From Thermatribacter sp964570785 (GTDB lineage Bacteria; Atribacterota; Atribacteria; Atribacterales; Thermatribacteraceae): a stretch of DNA of 64,000 nt. The translations under genes and the position numbers were made by a program. The stretch covers positions 1-64,000 of the forward strand of contig CAZMZG010000003.1 of assembly GCA_964570785.1 (NCBI GenBank), in the 5' to 3' direction. A model generated the notes under the pieces. It had not been told where the DNA came from. It searched no databases and saw only the letters and a list, made by a program, of their open reading frames with translations. Of this stretch, positions 1 through 8,549 are shown in pieces (the first letter of the stretch is position 1; the number at the start of each line of letters is the position of its first letter).

Positions 1-90
1 GCGGTGAAATCTGGGTTGGGTCTTTTTTAGAAAAGAGGGTAGCGAAGCAGGAATTACGAAAGCAACGCTCAGGAAAATTATGTAATTCAT
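1..90 (-). CDS. Unknown protein, N-terminal fragment, cut by the left window edge
   Basis: On the minus strand an ATG at 90-88 overlaps the stop codon of nth (ATGA arrangement) and opens a frame that stays open for all 30 visible codons to the window edge. The visible N-terminus starts MNYIIFLSVAFVIPASLP, a hydrophobic run that could be a signal peptide or first membrane helix, followed by a basic patch (KK, R, HR). The only Shine-Dalgarno candidate is a weak GGTGG inside nth. The 4-bp overlap suggests translational coupling with nth. Too little is visible to name a family, and the frame could be chance. Confidence 0.35.
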   Translation of the reverse strand, partial: MNYIIFLSVAFVIPASLPSFLKKTQPRFHR

Positions 91-734
91 TGTTCCACCA
101 CTTCCACCTTTTTGCAGTGGCTTTCAACTGGACACTCTCCACAGCGGGGGTTGCGAGGAAGGCAGATATTCTGACCAAACAAAACCAAAGTATGGTTTAA
201 CTCTTTCCACCATTTTTTAGGAATGACTTTGCGCAGTTCTTTTTCGGTTTCTTCGGGGGTCTTCGTGGAAATCATACTCATGCGGTTGGCAATACGGTGA
301 ACGTGAGTGTCCACGGCAATGGCGTCTTTGTCAAAAGAAGTGCTGAGTACCAGGTTGGCTGTTTTCCTTCCCACTCCAGGAAGCTGCAGCAGCTCTTCAA
401 GCGAAGAGGGAACTTTGCCTCCATATTTTCCCAGGAGGATTTTTGAGATTTCCCTCAGAGTTCTGGCTTTCTTGCGGTAAAAGCCCACCGGATAAATTAT
501 TCTACTCAATTCGTCTTCGGAGAGCTTGAGGATAGCTTCTGGTGAGGGAGCGAGCTGAAACAGTTTTTCAGCTGCCTTATGGGTAACCGCATCCTTGGTA
601 CGCTGACTCAAGATACAACCTAACAACACACAGAAAGGGTCTTTTTCTCTGGAGGAGAGGGTATAATCTTGCCACTCCTTCTTTTTATCCTGTAAAATGG
701 TTAAAATTTTCTCTATTGTGGCAGCATCAAGCAT
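87..734 (-). CDS. nth: Endonuclease III (DNA glycosylase/AP lyase)
   Basis: 215 residues, the usual length for Nth. It removes oxidised pyrimidines and nicks the abasic site in base excision repair. The helix-hairpin-helix is at about 118-130 (LPGVGRKTANLVL) with the catalytic lysine K124. The catalytic aspartate is D142 in VDTHVHRI. The C-terminal iron-sulfur loop has C191, C198, C201 and C207 (C-X6-C-X2-C-X5-C), which marks Nth rather than a cluster-less MutY or AlkA relative. The ATG at 734 has no clear Shine-Dalgarno site; a TATTATAAAT stretch sits just before it, so the mRNA may be leaderless. It is divergent from the symporter gene, and its stop overlaps the partial gene at the window edge. 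Confidence 0.96.
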   Translation of the reverse strand: MLDAATIEKILTILQDKKKEWQDYTLSSREKDPFCVLLGCILSQRTKDAVTHKAAEKLFQLAPSPEAILKLSEDELSRIIYPVGFYRKKARTLREISKILLGKYGGKVPSSLEELLQLPGVGRKTANLVLSTSFDKDAIAVDTHVHRIANRMSMISTKTPEETEKELRKVIPKKWWKELNHTLVLFGQNICLPRNPRCGECPVESHCKKVEVVEQ

Positions 735-745
735 AAATTTATAAT
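716..745 (+). promoter_or_regulatory. Likely sigma-70-type promoter of the symporter operon
   Basis: TTGTGG at 716-721 and TATAAT at 740-745 are separated by 18 bp. The -10 is a consensus match; the -35 is weak and lies inside the 5' end of nth. Transcription would start near 752, very close to the ribosome-binding site. Confidence 0.45.
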
Positions 746-769
746 AACGGGGAGGGAGGCTAAAAGCAA

Positions 770-2185
770 GTGAAAGCGCTTGTTCTGGTCTTGTATGTGG
801 TTTGCATGCTGTTTATTGGTTATTACAGCATGCGGAAGACGAAGTCTCTGGATGGTTTTTTTCTCGCCAATCGGAGCCTGGGCCCTTGGGTTTCTGCTTT
901 TGCTTACGGCACAACTTATTTTAGTGCAGTGCTTTTTATAGGTTATGCAGGGCGCATAGGTTGGAACTTTGGTCTTTCCAGCTTGTGGATTGTGGTAGGA
1001 AATACCCTGGTAGGTTCTCTGCTCGCCTGGTTACTGCTTGCCAGGAGGACTCGCCAGGTCACTGAAAAAATGAACGTTATGACTATGCCCGAGTTTTTGG
1101 GTGCCCGCTACGGCGATCCTTACTTGAAAGCTTTTTCGGCCGTCGTAGTTTTTATTTTTTTGGTTCCTTATTCAGCTTCGGTCTACATGGGTTTGAGCTA
1201 CCTTTTTGATGTGGTAATGGGCATTCCTTATGTTTTCGCTCTGCTTTTAATAGCTGCGCTGACTGGTGTATACCTGGTGATGGGGGGATATTTTGCAGTT
1301 GCATTGACTGATTTGGTTCAGGGAAGCATAATGTTTTTCGGAGCCATATTCATGGTCTTCTACCTTCTGGCTCATCCCCAGGTTGGTGGTTTGACTGCTG
1401 CGGTAGGCAAGTTGCAAAGCATAAACCCTTCTCTGGTGAATCTGATCGGCCCTCCGGGTTTCTGGCCACTTTTTGGACTGGTGGTTTTGACCAGTCTTGG
1501 TCCCTGGGGACTTCCTCAGATGATTCAAAAATTCTATTCTCTAAGAAACGAGAGAATTGTTTTTACAGCTACGGTAGTCAGTACGATATTTGCCCTGGTT
1601 TGTGCCTTCAGTGCTTATTTTTCTGGTTCGCTTACCCGGCTTTTTTTCGCCAAACTGCCCCAGATGGGTGGTGTGCCCAATGCTGATTTGCTTATGCCTA
1701 ACCTTATCGTGAAAGTCATGCCCCAGGCTTTTACTCTAATTTTCTTGCTGCTCGTTTTTTCTGCTTCTATGTCCACCCTTTCCTCTCTGGTACTGGTTTC
1801 CTCTTCAGCCATCGTGGTGGATCTCTTCCCGAAGCCCTGGAAGAAAAATTCCCTTTTCTGGATGCGTTTTTTGTGTGGTCTGTTTGTTTTTCTGTCTTTG
1901 CTGATTGCTTTTAAAAGGAGTACTTTCATTGTTAACCTGATGTCCATTTCCTGGGGGGCAACGGCAGGAAGTTTTCTAGCACCCTATATTTATGGCCTTT
2001 ACTGGAAGAGGGGTACTCGCCAGGCGGCCTGGGCATCGATGCTCTCTGGTCTAATAATTGCGGTTGGATTTTCCTGGTACTTCGGTTTTCGCTCTCAACT
2101 TGTGCCTCTGGTTGGCTCTCTGGCTATGCTGATACCCTTGGGCGTGTTTCCAGTGGTATCTTTGATTTCAGGAGGTGAGAAGTAA
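770..2185 (+). CDS. Sodium:solute symporter (SSS family)
   Basis: 471 residues, strongly hydrophobic, with about 12-13 predicted membrane helices and the family's typical N-terminal segment (short first helix, then a YSMRKTKSLDGFFLANRSLG stretch of the SSS type). Members use the sodium gradient to import sugars, amino acids, vitamins or organic acids; the substrate cannot be read from sequence. The GTG start at 770 is set by GGGGAGGGAGG at 749-759. The next gene follows with the stop region carrying its Shine-Dalgarno site, so transporter, dehydrogenase and radical SAM genes look co-transcribed. Sodium coupling would fit the sodium-signature V-type ATPase at 47.9-56.4 kb. Confidence 0.9.
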   Translation: MKALVLVLYVVCMLFIGYYSMRKTKSLDGFFLANRSLGPWVSAFAYGTTYFSAVLFIGYAGRIGWNFGLSSLWIVVGNTLVGSLLAWLLLARRTRQVTEKMNVMTMPEFLGARYGDPYLKAFSAVVVFIFLVPYSASVYMGLSYLFDVVMGIPYVFALLLIAALTGVYLVMGGYFAVALTDLVQGSIMFFGAIFMVFYLLAHPQVGGLTAAVGKLQSINPSLVNLIGPPGFWPLFGLVVLTSLGPWGLPQMIQKFYSLRNERIVFTATVVSTIFALVCAFSAYFSGSLTRLFFAKLPQMGGVPNADLLMPNLIVKVMPQAFTLIFLLLVFSASMSTLSSLVLVSSSAIVVDLFPKPWKKNSLFWMRFLCGLFVFLSLLIAFKRSTFIVNLMSISWGATAGSFLAPYIYGLYWKRGTRQAAWASMLSGLIIAVGFSWYFGFRSQLVPLVGSLAMLIPLGVFPVVSLISGGEK

Positions 2186-2186
2186 G

Positions 2187-3200
2187 GTGTTAGCCTGTGT
2201 TTTCAAAGCCAAGAACAGCTGGGTTGTTGAAGAAGTAGCAGAACCTGAGTGTGCACCTGATGAAGTAATAGTGAGAGTAAAAGCGTGTGGAATCTGCGGT
2301 ACGGATTTACATATTTTACAGGCTGAATATTTTTCGGATTTTCCTATTATTGCGGGACATGAGTTTTCAGGAGTTGTGGAACAAGTTGGAGAAAAGGTGA
2401 CCCAGTTTAAGCCGGGTGATTGGGTTACCGCGGACCCCAATATTTTTTGTGACCGGTGCTACTACTGTAAGATTAACAAAAACAATCACTGCCTCAACCT
2501 TCAGGCAGTAGGAGTAACCAGGAACGGTGCCTTTGCAGAGCTGGTCGCTGTTCCAGAGAAATGTCTTTTCCATATTCCTGAAGGGTTAAGCTTTCAAGAG
2601 GCGGCTATGGCTGAGCCTCTTGCCTGTGTAATTTATGGAATTCAAAGGAGTAATATCCGCCCCGGAGAAAAAGTGCTCATTTTCGGTGCAGGTCCCATAG
2701 GGCTTTTGCTGCTTTGTGCTTTTCAGAAAAGTGGCGCTTCTCTGGTCACGATGGTTGACATTAGCGAAAAGAAACTTAACCTGGCCCAGGAGCTTGGAGC
2801 CTGTGCGGTGGTGCTTGCAGATGGTTCTGAAGGTTCCAAACTGCGCAAGATCGCTCCTCTGGGTTTTGAAGTGGTGGTCGATGCTACGGGCATACCTGCA
2901 GTGCAGGAAAAAGCCCTGCACTTTGTTCAACCCGACGGTACCTACCTGCTGTTTGGGGTAGCGCCTCGGGGAGCCACGATGAGAGTAGAACCCTACACCA
3001 TCTTCAGAAACGATTTGCATATTGTTGGTTCTTTTGCGGTCAAAAAAACCATGCAGTATTCACTTAACTTGCTGGCAAGTGGTGCCATCCCCGCGAACAG
3101 GTTGATTTCAGCTTCCTTTGTGCTGAAAGATTTTGGTTTGGCTCTTTCCGAGGTTTTGAATAATCCCGATCATCTCAAGGTGCAGATCGTTTTTCCTTGA
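2187..3200 (+). CDS. Zinc-dependent alcohol/polyol dehydrogenase (medium-chain family)
   Basis: 337 residues from the GTG at 2187, chosen because GGAGGTGAG at 2171-2179 lies 7 bp upstream; a GTG at 2175 falls inside that site. Catalytic zinc ligands are visible as C34 (CGICGTD) and H58-E59 (AGHEFSG). The structural zinc site has C88, C91, C94 and C102. The nucleotide-binding turn GAGPIG is at about 167-172, and an acidic MVDIS at the end of the second strand suggests NAD rather than NADP. The family includes sorbitol, threonine and galactitol dehydrogenases; I cannot choose among them. The upstream transporter may import its substrate. Confidence 0.9.
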   Translation: MLACVFKAKNSWVVEEVAEPECAPDEVIVRVKACGICGTDLHILQAEYFSDFPIIAGHEFSGVVEQVGEKVTQFKPGDWVTADPNIFCDRCYYCKINKNNHCLNLQAVGVTRNGAFAELVAVPEKCLFHIPEGLSFQEAAMAEPLACVIYGIQRSNIRPGEKVLIFGAGPIGLLLLCAFQKSGASLVTMVDISEKKLNLAQELGACAVVLADGSEGSKLRKIAPLGFEVVVDATGIPAVQEKALHFVQPDGTYLLFGVAPRGATMRVEPYTIFRNDLHIVGSFAVKKTMQYSLNLLASGAIPANRLISASFVLKDFGLALSEVLNNPDHLKVQIVFP

Positions 3201-3212
3201 TAATTTTGCAAC

Positions 3213-4214
3213 ATGCCAGAGGTGCTGAACTTCCAGTGGCACTTTACGAATCGCTGTAATCTACGCTGCAGGCATTGTTATCAGGACGTTTTTCTGGATA
3301 CTTCTTCTGTCGATCCGGTTTCGGTTGGGGGAAGGCTCCTTGATGACCTTGCCCGACATAACCTAAAGGCTACTTTTGCGCTTACTGGGGGAGAACCACT
3401 CCTGGTGTGCGATAAGCTTTTCGCAATCCTTGAACTCTTGGAAACCCACCCTTCGGCGGCAGGGGTCAACATCATCACCAATGCTACTCTTTTCAATGAA
3501 AAATTACTTGATGAGTTTTCCCGCTTTAAAAAGTTGACCTCCTTTAAGGTTTCTTTGGAAGGGGCAGGTCCGAAAAGCAACGATTTTATCCGTGGTAGAG
3601 GTAACTTCGAGAGGGTTGTTGAAAGCCTGAAGATGGTTTGTGTTCGGGGACGGTTTGAGATATATGTCATGTATACCCTGCATCGTGGCAACTTTCTGGA
3701 ATGGCAGGCTCTCTTTCCTTTATTGGATGAATTAGGGGTTACGGGTCTAATTTTAGAGCGTTTTATCCCAGAGGGGAAAGGTGAGCTAATGAGAGAACTG
3801 GTCCTTGATAAGTCGATGTGGAGAGAACTGCTTCAAACACTTGTTTCTTTTTGTCGGCTGGGCGAGGTGGATCCCGCGCAACTTTCGCCCTACAAGGCCT
3901 TTATGATCTTTGTGAAAGAGCGTTTGCTTTTCGGGGCCTTGTGTGAGCTGGGAAGCTCTTTCTGCATCATGCCTGACTCTGCTCTTTTTCCATGCCGCCG
4001 CTTACCTTTGCCCCTTGGTTATCTGGACAGAGAAGATTTTATAGATATCCTGGAAGGCAGTGCTTTACTTTCCAGCCTTAGGGATAAGTCAAAAATGGGT
4101 GGTAAGTGCAGGGGTTGCTCTTTCGACTTTTGTGTGGGTTGTCGCGCTCTTGCCTATGCGCTTTTTGGTGACCCTCTTGCAGAAGATATCCAGTGTTTTC
4201 TGGATGCTTCCTGA
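3213..4214 (+). CDS. Radical SAM protein with SPASM-like C-terminal cysteines
   Basis: 333 residues. The SAM-binding [4Fe-4S] motif is C15-X3-C19-X2-C22, with H21-C22-Y23 (RHCY), followed by a glycine-rich TGGEPLL motif. The C-terminus has many cysteines (C244, C251, C261, C299, C302, C307, C310, C328), arranged like a SPASM/twitch auxiliary cluster domain. SPASM enzymes modify peptides or proteins, or act in haem and cofactor pathways (PqqE, AhbC/D and NirJ types). No precursor peptide gene is evident beside it, so the substrate is unknown. It starts 12 bp after the dehydrogenase with a weak ribosome-binding site, suggesting coupling. It is convergent with the TGS GTPase gene, 5 bp away. Confidence 0.88.
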   Translation: MPEVLNFQWHFTNRCNLRCRHCYQDVFLDTSSVDPVSVGGRLLDDLARHNLKATFALTGGEPLLVCDKLFAILELLETHPSAAGVNIITNATLFNEKLLDEFSRFKKLTSFKVSLEGAGPKSNDFIRGRGNFERVVESLKMVCVRGRFEIYVMYTLHRGNFLEWQALFPLLDELGVTGLILERFIPEGKGELMRELVLDKSMWRELLQTLVSFCRLGEVDPAQLSPYKAFMIFVKERLLFGALCELGSSFCIMPDSALFPCRRLPLPLGYLDREDFIDILEGSALLSSLRDKSKMGGKCRGCSFDFCVGCRALAYALFGDPLAEDIQCFLDAS

Positions 4215-4219
4215 GTTGC

Positions 4220-5203
4220 TCAATGAGTGTGGATTTCCACCACATCTCCGTCTTCGAGCTGGTAATCGATGGGGACGTATTGACCTTCAAATTTGGCTGA
4301 GCCCCATACTCTCGCCCCTCGAGTGGAGCTGGCAACTTCTTTATGAATAAGTTCGGCAAGGTCCATCACAGTTTGTCCTCTGAGAAGTACAAAAGGGCGA
4401 GACATATCCGGTGGTCGGTTGGGTGGTTTGCTATACACCCTGATGATTCCTGCAATTTCAAAGATGCGTCTTTTAAGCTTTCTTTTCTTCTTTTCATCAA
4501 TGTTCTTGAGGGATATTCCCCAAACCGGAAATTCTTCTCTCCATAACTCTTCAATTAGGGAGAGAGTTTCCTGGTCTTCCGGGCTTTCTACCTTGTTGCA
4601 GAGGAGTAGCGTTTGCAGATTATGCCATCCCGGTACTTCTTTACCAAGAGAAATGTGGTGTTTTTCCAATTTATTTCGAACGTTTTCTATTTCCTCGAGT
4701 AAGGTGGTGCTTTTTATGTCCACAACGAGTATGCAAGCACGCACCCGGTGCAGGGCTGAGGCAAAGTTGCCTTCTAACTCTTTTTCAGAGATAGGAGGAA
4801 AATCGATAAGCTGAATCTGGATATTTTCGTAGCCCATCATTCCTGGCAGGGGTCGATAGGTGGTAAAGGGATAATCTGCAATTTGAGGAGAAGCGTTGGT
4901 CAGAGTTGCAAGAAGGGTGGATTTTCCACTATTAGGCGGGCCAATTATGGCTATCTGAGTGGCTCCTGCTTTCTCAATATAAAAGGGGTTAAAAGTGCTC
5001 CCTTTCCTGAGTTTTTCTCTCTGGAGGCCTTTTCGCAAGCGGGAAATCTTTTGTTTAATCTCTGCCTGCAGTTTTTCAGTGCCTTTGTGTTTGGGTATTG
5101 TGCGAAGCATTTCTTCGAGAGCTTGGAGCTTCTCGGCTTCGCTTTTAGCCTCTCGATATTTTCTTTCCACTTCGAAATACTGAGGGGGTAAATTGGCAGG
5201 CAT
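4220..5203 (-). CDS. DRG/OBG-type GTPase with TGS domain
   Basis: 327 residues. A charged helical N-terminus (1-70) precedes a P-loop G domain with G1 GPPNSGKST at 88-96 and switch region YPFTTYRPLPG at 111-121. A TGS domain (about 260-327) ends in DGDVVEIHTH. The order matches the DRG (Rbg1-like) GTPases, which act on ribosomes or RNA. Two motifs are off-consensus: G3 reads DFPP (134-137) rather than DxxG, and G4 reads NKVE (203-206) rather than NKxD. This may be normal for the bacterial branch or may mean altered nucleotide choice. It is divergent from parA across a 173-bp gap. Confidence 0.88.
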   Translation of the reverse strand: MPANLPPQYFEVERKYREAKSEAEKLQALEEMLRTIPKHKGTEKLQAEIKQKISRLRKGLQREKLRKGSTFNPFYIEKAGATQIAIIGPPNSGKSTLLATLTNASPQIADYPFTTYRPLPGMMGYENIQIQLIDFPPISEKELEGNFASALHRVRACILVVDIKSTTLLEEIENVRNKLEKHHISLGKEVPGWHNLQTLLLCNKVESPEDQETLSLIEELWREEFPVWGISLKNIDEKKKRKLKRRIFEIAGIIRVYSKPPNRPPDMSRPFVLLRGQTVMDLAELIHKEVASSTRGARVWGSAKFEGQYVPIDYQLEDGDVVEIHTH

Positions 5204-5267
5204 TTCCTAAACCTCTTTAAATTTCTCGTTTTTCAGGTTTAGAATACTAAATAAAATCAATGCCCAC

Positions 5268-5296
5268 TTGACGCTTCAGAAATATACAGCTAACAT
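5268..5296 (+). promoter_or_regulatory. Likely sigma-70-type promoter of parA-ftsZ
   Basis: TTGACG at 5268-5273 and TAACAT at 5291-5296 with a 17-bp spacer, in the divergent gap upstream of parA. The leader would be about 75 nt. Confidence 0.5.
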
Positions 5297-5376
5297 TAAC
5301 ATAAACGGGCTATTTTATTCTACCATGCTTTTTCTTATTTTTGAACAGAGGGCTATTATAGGTAGTGGGGGATGCG

Positions 5377-6183
5377 ATGCGTATTGTTGCTGTGGCTAAC
5401 CAGAAGGGAGGGGTGGCGAAGACCACAACCACCATCAACCTTGGCGCTTCTTTAGCTTATCATGCTCGTAAAGTTTTAATCATTGATATGGACCCTCAGG
5501 CCCACTCCACGCTGGGTTTAGGCTTTGAACCCAACGAGTTTGAGAAAACCATCCTGAACGTGCTGGAACCCCCGCGCAGTCCTTATAAGCTTCCCTTACG
5601 CGAGGTCATTGTTCCCACCAGGACTACCAATCTTTATCTTGTCCCTGCCAATATTGACCTTGCGGGTGCAGAATATCGATTGATTGACAAGCTGGGAAGG
5701 GAGGATTTTCTTAACTCCAGTATCCAGAAGAGTAGCCTCGACTTCGACTACATCCTTATTGATTGCCCTCCGTCCCTGGGGATACTCACCATTAACGCTT
5801 TGAAAGCGGCCCGTGAGGTCATCGTTACCATACAGCCTCACTACTTTGCTTTGCGGGGCATTGAAGAGTTTATGGAAACTATTGACCTGATGCGCGAGAA
5901 CTTGAGGCACGAGCCAGAAGTGTTTGTGCTTATAACCATCGCTGATGTGAGAACCAATCTCTACAAGGAAGTGATAGGGGAGATTAAAAGGTATTTTGGT
6001 GATCGGATGTTTAAGACCGTCATCCATAAAAACATCGCCCTTGCTGAAGCTACCAGCCATGGCATGCCAGTTATTGAATATGAGCCTACCTCAAGTGGTG
6101 CTCAAAACTATTTATCTCTGGCAAAGGAGGTGATTCGCTTTGAAAAAGAAAAGCCTAAAGCGCGGCTTCTCAGAAAGAATTGA
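5377..6183 (+). CDS. parA: ParA/Soj-type chromosome partitioning ATPase
   Basis: 268 residues from the ATG at 5377, preferred over the GTG at 5365 because GGGGGAT sits at 5367-5372 and MRIVAVANQKGG is the standard ParA N-terminus. The deviant Walker A is KGGVAKTT with signature lysine K10 and K15; the usual glycine of KGGVGKTT is alanine here. A Walker A' motif, LIDCPPSLG, follows. ParA ATPases bind DNA non-specifically and position chromosomes, plasmids or protein cargo. No parB lies in the window; its 3' end overlaps ftsZ by 44 bp, so a role in division-site or nucleoid placement is worth considering. A plasmid origin is unlikely given the chromosomal neighbours. Confidence 0.9.
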   Translation: MRIVAVANQKGGVAKTTTTINLGASLAYHARKVLIIDMDPQAHSTLGLGFEPNEFEKTILNVLEPPRSPYKLPLREVIVPTRTTNLYLVPANIDLAGAEYRLIDKLGREDFLNSSIQKSSLDFDYILIDCPPSLGILTINALKAAREVIVTIQPHYFALRGIEEFMETIDLMRENLRHEPEVFVLITIADVRTNLYKEVIGEIKRYFGDRMFKTVIHKNIALAEATSHGMPVIEYEPTSSGAQNYLSLAKEVIRFEKEKPKARLLRKN

Positions 6184-7453
6184 TTTTAAGAGAGAGCTCA
6201 TTAGAGACACAACACGTGGCTTTAATCCGGAAGAGGCAGTGCAGGAAGAAACTCCGTCGGCACCTAAAAAGTCGACGCCCAGAAAAGCTTCTTCTCGCAC
6301 TAAAAAGAAGGAGACTTCAGAAAAAATAGCTACCATCAAGGTGATTGGTGTTGGAGGAGGGGGAACTAACGCTATAAACCAGATGATAGAAGCGGGAATA
6401 GAAAATGTTGATCTGATAGTTATTAACACGGATATTCAGTCTTTACAGTGCTCTCTGGCGCCCCAAAAAATTCAAATTGGAGCTTCGCTAACCAGAGGTT
6501 TGGGAACCGGTGGAAATCCCAAACTGGGAGAGGACGCCGCCCGGATGGACAAGGAAAGAATTGCTCGGCTTGTGGAGGGAGCGGACCTGGTTTTTATAAC
6601 TGCCTGTATGGGAGGAGGCACGGGTACTGGTGCTTCTCCGGTGATAGCGGAACTGGCCCGTGAGGTTGGAGCCCTAACTGTAGGAGTAGTGACTAAGCCC
6701 TTTGGTTTTGAGGGAGCACGTCGGGCGAGACAGGCAGCAGAGGGTATTGAAAATTTGCGCAAAGTGGTGGATGCGCTTATCGTCATTCCCAATGATCGCC
6801 TGATGGAGATAGCCGATCGAGATACTTCATTGGGAGAAGCTTTCAAAAAGGCCGATTTTGTTCTCTACCAGGCGGTAAGAGGCATAGCTGATCTCATTAC
6901 TTCGCCTCAGGATATAAACTTGGATCTCGCTGATTTGCGGACAGTACTTACTGGAGCGGGGACGGTTCTTATCGGCATTGGTCATGGTCGAGGCAAAGAT
7001 AAAGCCAAGCAGGCTGCGGAAATGGCTATTTCCAGTCCTTTGCTGGAAGTTTCCATCAAAGGCGCTCGTTCTATCCTTTTGAGCATTACTGGCGGTCCGG
7101 ATACAGGTATTCATGAGGTCAAGCAAATCGTTGATGTTATCAATAAGGCTGCAGGTACCGAAACGGACCTTCTTTTTGGTAACAAAATAGATCCTGAGTT
7201 GAGCAACGAAATACTGGTAACACTGGTAGCAACTCGCTTTGAGTCTTCCCCTGAGAAGGAATCGGAAGAGATTCCTCCCCTGGTCGAGAAAATAGCAGTT
7301 GATGCTCTGGAAAGCGATATTGATGATAAGCTCATCATTGAGGATGATCTTGATATCCCTGCTTTCTTAAGAGAAGAGCAGAAAAAAGATTCAGAAGGAA
7401 AAAGCCGGCTGGACGAAGTGCTGGGGATTTTTAAGAGATCGAGGAAGGAGTGA
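6140..7453 (+). CDS. ftsZ: Cell division protein FtsZ
   Basis: 437 residues from a TTG at 6140, supported by AAAGGAGG at 6123-6130. It is the tubulin-like GTPase that forms the division ring. The GTP-binding signature GGGTGTG is at 158-164, and the catalytic T7 loop NLDLAD is at 261-266. A C-terminal peptide DIPAFLR at 405-411 is the usual docking site for FtsA, ZipA or SepF. The core begins near residue 63; before it lies an unusual tail of about 60 residues rich in Lys, Ser, Thr and Glu, predicted disordered. Most FtsZ proteins have only about 10 residues there. The gene overlaps parA by 44 bp, and no other division or cell-wall (dcw) genes are nearby. Confidence 0.97.
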   Translation: MKKKSLKRGFSERIDFKRELIRDTTRGFNPEEAVQEETPSAPKKSTPRKASSRTKKKETSEKIATIKVIGVGGGGTNAINQMIEAGIENVDLIVINTDIQSLQCSLAPQKIQIGASLTRGLGTGGNPKLGEDAARMDKERIARLVEGADLVFITACMGGGTGTGASPVIAELAREVGALTVGVVTKPFGFEGARRARQAAEGIENLRKVVDALIVIPNDRLMEIADRDTSLGEAFKKADFVLYQAVRGIADLITSPQDINLDLADLRTVLTGAGTVLIGIGHGRGKDKAKQAAEMAISSPLLEVSIKGARSILLSITGGPDTGIHEVKQIVDVINKAAGTETDLLFGNKIDPELSNEILVTLVATRFESSPEKESEEIPPLVEKIAVDALESDIDDKLIIEDDLDIPAFLREEQKKDSEGKSRLDEVLGIFKRSRKE

Positions 7454-7459
7454 CCGAAC

Positions 7460-8548
7460 ATGACTTTTCTTTTTGGTAAAGAGTTAACCAGGGAAGAGAT
7501 ATTGAAGAGAGTGGGTGATATTTCTCAGATTGGAGGGGTAAGATTAGCCTGTCTTGCCGATGGGGCGGAACGAGGAGTACGCATAGCAGAAGTAAACACC
7601 GGAGGAGGGCTTTATTACACCGTTTTACTGGATCGGGGCATGGACATTGCCTGGACTTCTTATAAGGGAATAAGCATAGCCTGGCGCTCGGCGACTGGTA
7701 ATCTTTCGCCTTTTTTCTTTGAACCAGAAGGCCTGGGATGGTTGCGCGGTTTCCATGGGGGGTTGATGAACACCTGCGGTCTTACCTATCATGGAGCTCC
7801 CTGCAAAGATAAGAGCACTCATCCCTTTCTCGAAGAGGAAGAGCTGGGTCTTCACGGAAGGGCTTCCTTTACTCCTGCAAGTTGTGTTTGGGTTGATGGA
7901 GAATGGCAAGGAGACCAGTATATTTTCTGGGTTCAGGGCAAAGTTCGTGAAGCCATTGTATTTGGTGACAAACTGGTTCTGTACCGCAAAATCTGGGGTC
8001 GTTTGGGAGAAAACATTATTTACATCGAGGATAGAGTGCGCAACGAAGGTTCTCAGGAAAGTCCTTTCATGATTCTGTACCATGTTAATGTTGGCTACCC
8101 AGTTCTTGACGAAGGTAGTCGTTTGCTTTTACCAGTTACCAAAACTGTTCCCCGGGACAAGCATGCTGAAGAAGGCAAGGAAAACTGGGATGCTTTTGCG
8201 GCTCCCCAGAAAGGTTACTTTGAAAAAGTGTATTTGCACTATCCAAAAATCCTCGAAGATGGCAAATCTGCTTCTTTACTTTTAAACGAGAAAATGCAAC
8301 TTGGGGTTTACCTCAAGTTTGATGTTGAAGCTTTGCCCTACTTTACGGAGTGGAAGATGCTGGGTGAGGGAGAATACGTTCTGGGTATGGAACCTGGAAA
8401 TGCCTTTCCGCTGGGGAGGAGTAAAGAACGCGTTGAGGGAAGGCTCCGGTTTTTGAAGCCTGGCGAGGAACAGCGCATTACTCTTGAGATAGGTATTCTT
8501 GATGCTACGGACCAGATAAGGGAGTTTCGCAAGTACCTGGGGATTTAA
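7460..8548 (+). CDS. DUF4432 family protein (galactose mutarotase-like fold)
   Basis: 362 residues. The sequence has the DUF4432 pattern: an N-terminal RGVRIAEVNTGGG and LLDRGMDI region, a FHGGLMNTCGLTYHGAP motif, LHGRAS, and a C-terminal GNAFPLGR stretch. The fold is related to aldose 1-epimerases. Members are thought to act on sugars or sugar derivatives, but the reaction is not established. AAGGAG at 7445-7450 precedes the ATG, and only 6 bp separate it from ftsZ, so it may be co-transcribed with the division genes without an obvious functional link. Confidence 0.8.
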   Translation: MTFLFGKELTREEILKRVGDISQIGGVRLACLADGAERGVRIAEVNTGGGLYYTVLLDRGMDIAWTSYKGISIAWRSATGNLSPFFFEPEGLGWLRGFHGGLMNTCGLTYHGAPCKDKSTHPFLEEEELGLHGRASFTPASCVWVDGEWQGDQYIFWVQGKVREAIVFGDKLVLYRKIWGRLGENIIYIEDRVRNEGSQESPFMILYHVNVGYPVLDEGSRLLLPVTKTVPRDKHAEEGKENWDAFAAPQKGYFEKVYLHYPKILEDGKSASLLLNEKMQLGVYLKFDVEALPYFTEWKMLGEGEYVLGMEPGNAFPLGRSKERVEGRLRFLKPGEEQRITLEIGILDATDQIREFRKYLGI

Positions 8549-8549
8549 C

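Noticed and set aside
1..86. A plus-strand gene end at the left edge (short open frames ending by base 30 or running into nth)
   Set aside because: No motif can be judged from so few codons, and the minus-strand frame coupled to nth is the better candidate.
5377..6183. Plasmid or integrated-element origin suggested by parA
   Set aside because: No ParB, replication initiator, integrase or repeats nearby; it overlaps ftsZ within core chromosomal genes.
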